Part shown: positions 45,452-55,223 of the stretch, piece by piece
Layout of the letters: each line of letters begins with the position of its first letter
How positions within the stretch are numbered: the first letter of the stretch is position 1
Assembly (NCBI GenBank): GCA_900169235.1
Contig: FWCC01000020.1
Span: forward strand, 62,001-126,000
DNA: 64,000 nt
Direction: 5' to 3'
From: Zarea fungicola
Lineage: Eukaryota > Ascomycota > Sordariomycetes > Hypocreales > Cordycipitaceae
Notes under the pieces: generated by a model
Told to the model about the DNA's origin: nothing
The model's input: only the letters and a program-made list of their open reading frames with translations
The model's database searches: none
Translations under genes and position numbers: made by a program

Positions 45452-46494
45452 TACTTGTGTAAATTTAATATCGATCCAGAAGTGTGAAGAGATATTGAAA
45501 GCCAAGTTGTGCCTGGTTTGAGGATGACGATTCTGAAACAACCCTCACATTCGGGGAGTAGAGCAGCAAGAAAAAAGCAGGCGTGGTAATTATAGAGGTG
45601 TGACAGAATGGAAATGGCAATCAAAGCCGACGCCTGATGCTTTTTATAGAAGCTGTGTTACGCTATTGTGCGCAAATATTTGCACGAATCACCTGGGGAA
45701 CGGCCTCACTACGAGTCTGGGATAGTCTCAGACTGCAATTGGGGGTCTGTCTGTGAGAGTAAGGTTCACGAATTTGGAAAGGCAGAAAAATGGGTCTATG
45801 AGTAAATTTTATCGAATCCGAGGAATATAAATGCTCTTTGGGTATCAAAAGGCTGGTTCAGACGGATCAAGTCTGCGTTCCAATTGTTCTCTCAATGTTC
45901 TGTCCCAGTTCAGGGCCACATACCACGCTACAACCAGGACGGACCCATACCGCATGAATGAATTCTTGTCAAAATCTTGGAGAAATAATACGTAATATGA
46001 GAAGATTAAGAATGAACTTGCCGTGCGCATTTAATACGAAGTGAAGAAAACAAGGCAGAACGAGAAAGGGAGACAGGACATATTGAAACGGATAGCAACA
46101 AGTCCGAAACACAAATGAGAGACGTGGCGGTAGAATGTAATCAAACACAGGTCGAGCGAAGGATATCATGCTTAATACAGTGAGAAACTTGGCTTTTTGT
46201 CATATGCAGATTGGTAGAGAAATTTGCCGTCGCAGTTCAAGCCAGAACTGCCGTTGAATATAAAAAACGCAGCATCACAGGCCAGCCTTCTAAACTGTAG
46301 TTCTGGTACTGGAAACATGAGTGCTAATTCTTGGACCGTAAAACCCCCATTTTAATAGATATGGTTGACATAAAATATTTCGCCTAGACAAAAAAAAGTA
46401 TAGGTGCACGTAATATGTGGTAAATAATCTCACATGAGGGCGCACAGCCTCTACTCAAATAGCCACCGCCCATTTCCCCGAAGGTATTTTGCTA
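45452..46494. other. Intergenic, 1.0 kb
   Basis: Promoter side of the cysteine-rich gene and 3' side of the beta-lactamase-like gene. AT-rich, no coding signal. Confidence 0.6.
45640..45648 (-). promoter_or_regulatory. TATA box candidate for the cysteine-rich protein
   Basis: Minus-strand CTATAAAAAG about 190 bp upstream of the ATG at 45451. Confidence 0.4.
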
Positions 46495-47664
46495 CTACTG
46501 TCCTCCCACGGTCACACCAAGTGCGGCGTATATTGCCTGGGCATATGCCGCTGTGTTGGGGTTGCCCATCGTGCCGTTGTTGATCCACATCCTGTTCATG
46601 GTATACGAAAATGACATGCGTCGTTCCGTGTCGGCAACGACCATGGAGCCGCCCCAACCGCTCCAGAAGCAGATCCTCCCCTTCGGGAGCATGGTGTTGA
46701 TGGCCGTGTCGCCCGCCGTGCAGAGCCCGTACCCGATGCCAAACTGAATCGCCTTGCCGAGGACCAGGTCGATGCCGTGCGACTGCTGCTTGAAGATGAG
46801 GTCAATGGTCTCAGGCCGCAGGAGCCGCACGCCATCCACCTCACCGCCGAGCGCAATCGCCGATAGAATCTTGGACAGGGCACGGGCATTGCTGTGCCCG
46901 TTGGCGGCGCTCATGTCGGCGGCGCGCCAGCCGGGGGTCACCGCGTCGAGAGGGTTCCAGGGTGGATTTGTGAGCGCCTTGACAGTGACGTCTGGGATTC
47001 CTGCAGGCAGCTGCAGGGGCGCGGACGTGCTCGGCACCACAGACGCCACGCGCGGCCAGTCTTCCTCCCGGGCGCCAATCTGGAAGTCTACCTTGAGGGG
47101 CCGCGCAATCTCCTCGGCAATGAACTCGCTCATGGTCTTACCGGTGACACGACGGACGAGCTCGCCGAGGAGGAAGCCCATGGTAATGGCGTGGTAGCCC
47201 GATGCGCTGCCAGGTTCGAAAAAGGGTGCCTGCGCGGCCAGCAGCTTCGTCGACCGCTCAAAGTCGTAGAGCTGCTCCAGCGTGCTCGGCTCCAGCCAGC
47301 CGCTCAGGCCGGCGGTGTGCGAGAGGAGATGCCGGACTTTGACGTTCTCTTTGCCATTGACGGCGAACTCGGGCCAGTATTTGGCGACATTCTCATTGAC
47401 GTCGACGAGGCCCCGGTCCACTAACATGAGGACAGCCAAGGTGATGACAGTCTTGGTGGACGACCAGACGTTGACGATGGTGTTCTCTTCCCAAGGTTGG
47501 CTGCGTTCATTAGTGGTATAACCACCCCAGATATCAACCACATTCTTGCCATCAATGGTGACGGTAATAGAAGCGCCGAGGTCGTCTCCGGAGTCGAGGC
47601 GGTCTTGGAACACTTTACGAAGCCCCACAAAGCGATCTTCAGAGATTCCTTGCACTGTTGCCAT
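46495..47664 (-). CDS. Beta-lactamase-fold serine hydrolase (class C / EstB-like esterase)
   Basis: 389 residues, one exon, no signal peptide, so cytosolic. Carries the serine-hydrolase signature S68-S-T-K71 (in NVWSSTKTVITLAVLMLVDRG), HLLSHTAGL after it, a Tyr motif at Y157 (GYHAITMGFLLGELV) and a WSGWGGSM block in place of the KTG box. This set is typical of EstB/LovD-like members of the beta-lactamase family, which hydrolyse or transfer small acyl esters rather than beta-lactams. Start at 47664 (MATVQGI) is the first ATG; further upstream the frame only has GTG. Divergent from an aminotransferase over 538 bp. Substrate unknown. Confidence 0.9.
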   Translation of the reverse strand: MATVQGISEDRFVGLRKVFQDRLDSGDDLGASITVTIDGKNVVDIWGGYTTNERSQPWEENTIVNVWSSTKTVITLAVLMLVDRGLVDVNENVAKYWPEFAVNGKENVKVRHLLSHTAGLSGWLEPSTLEQLYDFERSTKLLAAQAPFFEPGSASGYHAITMGFLLGELVRRVTGKTMSEFIAEEIARPLKVDFQIGAREEDWPRVASVVPSTSAPLQLPAGIPDVTVKALTNPPWNPLDAVTPGWRAADMSAANGHSNARALSKILSAIALGGEVDGVRLLRPETIDLIFKQQSHGIDLVLGKAIQFGIGYGLCTAGDTAINTMLPKGRICFWSGWGGSMVVADTERRMSFSYTMNRMWINNGTMGNPNTAAYAQAIYAALGVTVGGQ

Positions 47665-48202
47665 TCTTAGACTTGTCCGTCTCACTCGACGATGGTATTA
47701 ATAAGAGCTAGAAAAAACTTCAAAATTCAAGATAAAAGTGAAAAGCAAAGGCATTAAAGATCTCTCAGTGTTCTCAACCGTTTTCGAAACATGGCGGAGG
47801 AGAGCAATTATGGCGGGGCCGTGTGTATATAAGCCCACGGTGACGACAAATTGCTTCTTAGCAAGACATTCTCCGCACCTTCGTTCAATGTCCGTCCCAA
47901 GGCGAGAGGCGGGCCACATTTAGTAATTTGAGCTATTAGTCAATATACAAGTCCGCCAGAAAGGCTGCGTATTCCAAAACCAACTAGGTAAGAATCCCGC
48001 CTGTGCGGAACAACGGCGGCCGTGCTGAGACGCGGCGACGGAGTGGATGTCGAAATCAAAGGCGCCGATGATCCCCCTCTACCCCCTCTACCTGCGGGGA
48101 ACACTATAAGCTCCGACGCTACACCAAGTACAACGGCACATAGAGTAATAACGGCACAGGAATTAGCTCTTACAAGTAACATAAAACAACCTCAATCCAG
48201 TT
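47665..48202. promoter_or_regulatory. Divergent promoter, hydrolase / aminotransferase
   Basis: 538 bp shared upstream region. TATATAA-like GTATATAAGCC at about 47824-47834 on the plus strand. No gene seen; the minus frame at 47940-48182 lacks motifs. Confidence 0.45.
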
Positions 48203-49688
48203 ATGCAAAAAAGACAGATCAATCTCCTCCGTGGCTGGCCTGCCCCAGAGCTCTTGCCAGCTCGGCAGCTCGCGGCGGCCTGCCAGCGCGTTCTGCTCAC
48301 GGACAAGACCGTATATACTCCGATCCTGGAATATGGCGCCGATGAAGGCTACCAGCCTTTGAGGCAGGGATTAGCCTCATGGCTCGGCCGGCATTACGGC
48401 GTGTTGCCAGACCCCGACCGCATTTGCATTACCGGCGGCGCCAGCCAGAACCTGGCTTGCATCCTGCAGAGTTTCAGCGACGCGCATTTTACACGAGCTG
48501 TATGGGCCGTCACGCCGGTCTACCATCTTGCGGTCCCCATTTTTGAAGATGCCGGCTTCGCTGGTCGCGTGAAGGCGGCGCCTGAGGACGACGACGGTGT
48601 GAATGTAGAGGCCTTGGAGCAGAGGATACAAGCGCTCGAAAAAGAAGAGCAAGGAAGAGACTTTGGAAAGGTTTGTTATTTTTATCCCCCCCCCCCTGCC
48701 CCTTTTTTAGTCAATGATGAACTCCCCCCCCGCGCTAGCTAGCCAACCATTAACACCAACGAACCTCTCCCTGTAGCCTTTCAAGGCATCTCACCAAAAG
48801 CGGAAGCTATACCGTCACTTGATTTACCTGGTGCCAACATGCGCAAACCCGTCTGGCAAGTCCATGCCGGTTGCTCGCCGAGAGGCCCTCGTGAAGCTTG
48901 CGCGCAAGTACAACGCCCTCGTCATCTGCGACGACGTCTATGATTTCCTCCAATGGCCGACTGATCGGCCCGTCACCGCGGAGCGCCCTTCGGAGCTTCG
49001 CCTCCCACGCCTCTGCGACATTGAACGGTCCATGGAGTTCGCTGAACATGACCCCCATGGATTCGGCCATACAGTGAGCAACGGCTCGTTCAGCAAGATA
49101 TCAGGACCCGGCGTCCGCACCGGCTGGGCGGAGGCTTCGCCAGCTTTCATCGCCGGCCTCTCCATGACGGGGTCAACCCGCTCCGGAGGCGCCCCCAGCC
49201 AGCTTTGCGCTGCCATGCTCGCGGACCTGGTCGACAATGGCGAGCTGGAGCAGAGCATCGAGCAGACCCTGCGACCGGCACTGCAGAGACGCCATGGCAT
49301 GCTGGTGCAGGCCGTGCGCGACCACCTTAGCCCATACGGCGTCACGGCGACCGAGTCCAGCTTACGGGGGAAGCACTTCTTCGGTGGCTACTTTCTCTGG
49401 CTGGAGCTGAAGACGGGGTTTTCGGCTGAACTCCTCGCACACGTGGCCAAGGAAGAGGAAAATGTCGTGGTTGGTTTCGGAAACATGTTTTCCGTTCATG
49501 GAGAAGGCACTGCAAAGCTCTTTGATAACCATTTCCGACTCTGTTTCGCGTGGGTCGCCGAAGAAGAGCTGGTAGAGGGCGTACGCAGACTAGGCGACGC
49601 CTTGAGCAGAATCAAACAGAACAAAGAGCAATACAAGTCCTTGGAAGAAAAGATTCTGGGCAAAGCCAACTTGTTTAGTTATGCGTAG
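48203..49688 (+). CDS. PLP-dependent class I/II aminotransferase
   Basis: Exons 48203-48670 and 48777-49688 with a 106-bp intron containing long C runs; 459 residues. Fold-type I features: LEYGADEGYQPLRQGLASWL near the N-terminus, ITGGASQNLACIL (cofactor phosphate region), VPTCANPSGKSM (Asn180 facing the PLP ring), VICDDVYDFLQW (Asp and Tyr211), and the Schiff-base Lys263 in SNGSFSKISGPGVRTGW. Similar fungal proteins (yeast YER152C type, 2-aminoadipate/aromatic aminotransferase-like) transaminate 2-oxo acids. Exact substrate not readable. Intron donor GTTTGT; frame is kept at phase 0. Confidence 0.92.
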
Positions 49689-49797
49689 GTATGTTGGATA
49701 TAGAAAATAATGCAAATAATGCCAAAAAAAATGAGCCACACCACAGGCATTTGCAGAAGAAGAAAAAAAATCTGGTTCAGTAGTATACATGCCCTAG

Positions 49798-51312
49798 CTA
49801 CTTCTTGGCGAAAAATGACATGATGCTTCCTTGACTTCCTTTGGCAGACGGGGCCTTTCTCGTTTTCGTACTAGCTGATGATGATGGGGTAGAGCTCGGC
49901 GTTTCTTTCTTTGTGGGCGCAGGTGTGTCGTCTTCTGAGAAAGATTCCCAGGCCGCCTCTTGAATTGTGACTACATCGACGGTTAGTGATGTCAAACAAC
50001 CGGAGCATACGGTAGAGCCACGTACCCATGTAGCCCTGATCATCGAGAATTCGCTTCTTCTTCATGACACGGCGCTTGCCACGCCGACGACCATCGTCAG
50101 AAGCTGAGATGACTTCCTCTGGTTCCTTCTTCTCTTCCTTGACTGGCTCCGGTTCTGGCTCCGGTTCCGGCTCCTCCATTTCTTCATCTTCTGGTTCCTT
50201 CTCCTCTTCCTCTTGTTCTTCTTCCTCATCCTCTTCCATCATACGGCGCAAGTCTTCGTCTCGTTTTCTCTTCGCCTGCCTTAAAGACGCCGTCTCAGCA
50301 GCGGTCTTCTTTGGCACTGGCATATCGTCGTCATCAGCCTCGCCGTCATCGCTCATTGTCATTTTTGTATCTTCCTCTTCCTTCTTCACTATCGGTTTCT
50401 GTTTCGGTGGCTGAGCTGCGGCTTTCGCGAATGACTGCATGATACCACCAGAACGACCTTTTGGAGGAGCAGGTTTCCCCTTGGTAGCGCTGGAGGATGG
50501 CGTCTCCTGCTTCACGGCGGCGCCACCTGAAGCAGCAGCAGGGGGAGATTCATTCTTAACTGGCGCCGAAGAAGGTTCTGATTTTGAGACAACTGGTATT
50601 TGCTTTGCAGTGGCTGCCGCTTGCTTAGAAGGCGCTGATGTAGTAGTTGGAGCTGATGCACGATTCTTAAGGTCCCGCCATCTCGAGTGGGGGCTGTATA
50701 TGGTGCCATATCTTTTGCACAGCACAGCTGAGTCTTCGTTTGTGGCATAATCAGAAATTGACTTGGCGACATCTGCCAATAGAACATGGTCGCTTTTGGG
50801 ACTCGGGGCCAGACTGTAAACATGAATGGCTGTAACTTTGCTATATTTCAAGAGAACATCTTGACCCCATGTTAGCTTGGCAAAAGCGGAAGGCGATTTA
50901 TACCAACCATTAAGGTTTTCCTCATTGACAAGTGTCATTGTCGTGGTTGCAACTTGCTCTGTTAGAGGTTCAGGTTGAGAGCTGCCCATTTCGAGACCAA
51001 CATCTGGCTGCGATGTGTCCTTGGTTCCATAGACAAGATACGTGGCATGGACTGAGTCGGCACGCAGGGCATTTTGGTACTTGTAGAAATCATAAAGAAT
51101 TCTAAGTAAGATTAGCAACAGTTAGGGTACGCTTATAACTTAATGCTTACTCTTTTGCCGTATTCACATTTACGTCTAGAGCGCGACTGAGAAGACGATA
51201 CGTGACCTGTGGGTGGGTTAGTAGAAACGCTTTCACAAGTAAAATGCTATTTTCTTACGGGTCGTTCCTCGCTCAAAACGCGATCAGCAAGAAACTTCTT
51301 ATGTTCATCCAT
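49798..51312 (-). CDS. POL32: DNA polymerase delta subunit 3 (Pol32/Cdc27)
   Basis: Non-catalytic subunit of Pol delta (and of Pol zeta) that links the enzyme to PCNA; needed for lagging-strand synthesis, break-induced replication and mutagenic bypass. Exons 51259-51312, 51151-51206, 50026-51101 and 49798-49970; introns 52, 48 and 55 bp; 452 residues. The N-terminal winged-helix region starts MDEHKKFLADRVLSEERPVT and runs through YRLLSRALDVNVNTAKEILY; the middle is Pro/Ala/Ser- then Glu/Lys-rich and disordered (EPEPEPEP tract). The extreme C-terminus GSIMSFFAKK is a PIP-box (hydrophobic x x F F) for PCNA. The tiny first exons are typical of this gene. Divergent from RAD18. Confidence 0.93.
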
Positions 51313-51798
51313 CTCGAGGGCGCAATTGACCCGAAGGCTCCAACAGATGAGCAGCCAACAAGTTTTGTCTAGCAGTAATGGGGAGCAAAGAGTCCTTGAG
51401 TGCATCCAGTTACAGGCGCGTGATGAAACGCGTCCGCACGTGACGCTCTCTAAATGTGCTACAACGTTCCCTGTTCTGTCCAGAGGTGCTGATGCGCTCA
51501 GCGCTGTACTTTGTTGGGCGGCCGTTCTGTACAGACCAGACCACTTTAGTGGATTGTAGGCTAACCTCAGACCTAAATTTAGTGTCAACTCACGCGACGC
51601 GGTTTGTCATGAATTGAGTTCGAATAGATTTGTGCTAGCTGTTTGGAACATTAGCATCACCATACTTTGCTTGCTAAAATGCTTCACTGAAGTTGCTCGA
51701 CAGAGAGAGAGACATTCACTGCGACGTATACGCTCCTGCACTTACTGCAGCACCGGCACACTCCCCTTCCTTCGACATCTTGTGCACCTTGGCCTAGG
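51313..51798. promoter_or_regulatory. Bidirectional POL32 / RAD18 promoter with ACGCGT box
   Basis: 486 bp between divergent starts. ACGCGT (MluI cell-cycle box, the MBF site known from yeast G1/S genes) lies at 51428-51433, with related CACGCGACGCGG at about 51592-51603. Confidence 0.55.
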
Positions 51799-53083
51799 AT
51801 GCCCGTTGACGATGTCGCAGATTCGACGGACTGGCTGTCGACACCGTTATCGGGTCTGTCAGCCGTGGAGTCCTCGCTTCGGTGCGAGGTTTGTAAAGAC
51901 TTCTACAAAACGCCGATGATTACATCTTGCGCGCATACATTCTGCTCCATTTGCATCCGGCGAGCGCTGTCCAATGACAGCAGGTGCCCATTGTGCCGTG
52001 CCACGGATCAAGAACTGAAGCTACGGAGTAACTGGTCCATGGAGCAGACAGTCTCAGCTTTCTCGGCAGCGCGGGAGGCGGCACTCAAGTTTGCGAAGAA
52101 TACCAGTGTCGGCGAAAATCAGGCAACAAAACGTAAAGCCGACGAGGAAGCGACAAGTTCACAGCACGAGCCACAGTCAAAGCGCCTACGGTCCTCAGCA
52201 CGGCTGAGTAGCCGCATTGAAGGCACACCACCTGCACCGAGCATAGATGTTGTTGAAGACTCGGAAGATGAGGATTTTGAGCCTGAGATGAGTATGGCCG
52301 CCTTTCCGCGTCAAATTTGTTGAGGGTCTGCCCTTGGCTAATCTAACTCGTGTTATAGACGACGGACTGGTGCCCTGTCCAATGTGTCAACGTAGAATGA
52401 AAGAATGGCAAGTCTTTGCGCATATTGAGTCTTGTCCAGGAGCTGAAGCGGTGGATACCAGCCCTCGGAAGCGCTCAAGTGGCGACAGTTCGAATGCCAA
52501 AGTAACGACTCCGCCGATCGGCCAGATGCAACGGCAGCAACAGAAGACACTCGAACGACTACCCTCGCTCAGCTACTCCATGTTCAAGGAGCAGGCGCTG
52601 CGAAAGAAGCTTGCCGACATTGGAATCTCCAACCAGGGGTCGCGGCCGCTGTTAGAGCGCCGTCACAAAGAGTGGGTTACGATATGGAACGCCAATTGCG
52701 ACGCCGCTCAGCCCCGACGCCGGGCTGAGCTGCTGCACGATCTCGACGTGTGGGAACGCACCCAAGGTGGGAAAGCACCGCTCACGAGCCGCGCAGCACA
52801 GACGGCAATGGCGATTAAGGACAAGGACTTTGATGGCTCAGCTTGGGCAAGCAAACATGAAGACTCATTCAAGGACCTTGTGGCGAATGCGCGCAAAAGC
52901 AGGCTTGCGGCGCAGAAAAAGGCAGACGATGCTGCGGCAGAGGAGGCACCGATAAACCACGATCAAGATGTGGACGACGCAAGGAATCTACAGGATCAAG
53001 ATGCAGATTCTGCCTCGCCTTCCGAGTCTGCGGCTGGGCAGGGTACGGGAACGACTGCCAGGTTCCAAGATGTACACTTATAA
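51799..53083 (+). CDS. RAD18: E3 ubiquitin ligase Rad18
   Basis: With Rad6, monoubiquitinates PCNA at stalled forks to start translesion synthesis. Exons 51799-52291 and 52359-53083 give 405 residues. RING finger at about 29-66 ([31 protein letters not shown]), acidic/Ser-rich linker, UBZ-type zinc finger ([21 protein letters not shown], about 170-190), SAP-like segment ([19 protein letters not shown], about 230-250) with the [16 protein letters not shown] block typical of Rad18. The donor GTATGG at 52292 gives a 67-bp intron; an alternative donor at 52319 would give only 40 bp, so I prefer the former. Convergent with CHM7. Confidence 0.94.
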
Positions 53084-53340
53084 CAAACAGCCGGAAAGCA
53101 TCATTTTCGGGAAATGGTAGGCTGTGGAATGTAAAGTTGTGGCTGGGTTACATCGAGTCTTGACTTTCTCAGAGACTAACCAGAGTTTCGGGTAGGTGGA
53201 AGACAAGCCTAGGAGTTAAAATATAAGATGCAAAACAGCATCAGCGACATATGAATGATTTCCATGATATCTAATTAATATTACAGCATATCCTCTTCGG
53301 GAGGCGCGCATATGTTTCATCTATTCCACTTCCGCTCTCA

Positions 53341-54751
53341 TCAACCTTCCAGGGTCAGCTTCTCAAGTCCTGTTTCTGTTGTTGGCGATCGCTCCCTTTG
53401 TGGCTGCATCTGTGGCGAAGCCACCACGGATGGAACCGATGGCAGCTTCTCGAGCCTGTCTTTGGCTGCGTCGGCATCCTTCGCTTCTTCCCTCTCCTTG
53501 ACCGCCCGCTCCATCTCAGCCAGCTCCTCGTCGATCTCACCCTCGTCAACGGCTGCGCCTATAGACTCGGAAAGTATCGCCGTTAGTTCGTCGGTATCGG
53601 CCACACGCTCACGTAGCTCATCCATGACGGCATCCACCTTGCTCACAGAGCCAACCTGGGCGTTGAGGCTCTTGAGAACGCCGCTCGATGCCTCCAAGGC
53701 CTGGACAATGGCGACATTGTCCGCGGCCTGCTCAAGCTTGTTGGCCGTCTCCTCAAGCTGGTTGAGCGTGGCATAGCGCGTCGAGAGGGTCTGCTCGGCA
53801 ACTTTTTTCTGCCGGAGCGCCGCCAGCGCGGATACTTTGTTCTTGCGCGCGAGGGCTTTCTTCGCATCAAGCTCCAGCTCGTCGATTCGTGCGCTCAGCA
53901 GGTCTGCTTGGTGCTTGACCCTGATCGTCACCTCCTTTAACTGGGCGATGGCCCTATCATCATCTGTGATACCGGTCTGATCGCCTGAGCCCTTGACGCG
54001 CACAATTTCGCCGTCGTATTCAACCAAGCCCTTGTCTCGAGATAGATATGATAGCAAAACATTCATATCTGCTTCTGAGAGCCTCTGACCGTCAACCAAA
54101 TCCGAGGCAAATGTATTATAAAACTGTGTCCTTGAAAATACTCGATCGAATTTCGATGTATGTTCTGCCATGATGGCGACAAACTGCTTTGTCGCCGCCT
54201 CAACGTTCTCCAGCAGCACATATTGGTCCTTTGGTAGCGTATCGTCGCCCTTGGACGGGTCTACCAAGCCTATCGTACGTAGTGTCCAGCCCATGATGGC
54301 CCATGGGACACCCGACCAGCTTTTCTGGAACACGCTTTGTTGCGCCTGTAGAAAGGTCTGCACCGGGAACATGGCGTTGGCGGCGACAGATTCGCGCACC
54401 ACGGTCCCAAGGGCCAGCGGCTGTCCAAACTGCCGGCTTTCGAGGCTCCGGAGCAGCCTGTCCTCAAGGTTTAGTATTAATAGATTTGTGCTGGATCCGT
54501 GTGATAAGAGGCCGCGACTGGCAAGCAGTGAAAGCGCACGGCGCCAGGCTGTCACGTTCGCGCTGTATCCATCGGGGTTCAAAGTTTGTTGCGGTCGGAA
54601 ATCTGCATACAGAGCCGGTAGCCTAGCTCTTTAGACGGCAATTAAGATTAGCTTCGGATCAAAGATTTCTCGGTTTTCTGCGTAACTTTGGGCGAACAAA
54701 CTTGCGAAAGTCGGGGTTATTCTGAGCGAGGAACTCGGCAAGTTCTCCCAT
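53341..54751 (-). CDS. CHM7: Chm7/CHMP7-like ESCRT-III protein
   Basis: Snf7-domain protein that recruits ESCRT-III to the nuclear envelope in quality control of pores and membrane sealing. Exons 54687-54751 and 53341-54628 (58-bp intron); 450 residues. The short first exon supplies MGELAEFLAQNNPDFRKFV and splicing restores VRPKARLPALYADF, a conserved start for this family. Residues about 20-220 form the winged-helix N-terminal half (AWRRALSLLASRG, GWTLRTIGLVDPS, VLLSYLSRDKGLVEYDG). Residues about 240-400 are the helical Snf7 core (AIAQLKEVTIRVKHQADLL, KNKVSALAALRQKK, LEQAADNVAIVQALEASSG). The Glu-rich end matches the autoinhibitory tail region. Confidence 0.88.
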
Positions 54752-55223
54752 GGTACCAGGCTGTCCTAACGTGTAAAATCGCTGCCGAGGTCGCAGAAAG
54801 TATAAGGGAAAAGATGCAAGCCGAAAAAAAAAGATCTATTTAGACGTCCAGCAGCTTAAAATAGCATGAGGCGGCGTTAATCATTGCTGTCTTGTCTAAG
54901 GCGATGACATGTTGCGTCCGGCGACTGGGGTTGTTTCCTAGCAACAGACAGAACACTAGGTAGTTTTGGAGCTTTGCCCGCCACCGCACCATGTGATATC
55001 CCACTCAACACAGCAAGCCTCCAAGCTTGAACAGCATACAAGCCTTCGCCTTGCACGAATTGTTGCGATGATTATGAAAATAAATTCACACGGCCACATT
55101 AGCTAGGGAATAGGTATGAATTAATTATAAAAACGCTGAGAACATAGGAAAGGATTGTCTATTTCTATGTAAAAACGGGGAATGCGTCGTTTCTAGGACT
55201 GCGTCAGGAGCTGTGCCACCAAT
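54752..55223. other. Intergenic, 472 bp
   Basis: Between CHM7 (5' side) and TRS85 (3' side), both on the minus strand. No gene seen. Confidence 0.6.

Noticed and set aside
50064..50414. Serine-rich plus-strand frame opposite POL32
   Set aside because: Antisense shadow of the Glu/Lys-rich tract of POL32.
52319..52358. Alternative 40-bp RAD18 intron
   Set aside because: Frame-compatible but shorter than any other intron in the window (48 bp minimum); the 67-bp alternative with GTATGG donor fits better.
53312..53776. Ser/Ala-rich plus-strand frame opposite CHM7
   Set aside because: Antisense shadow of the CHM7 helical region.
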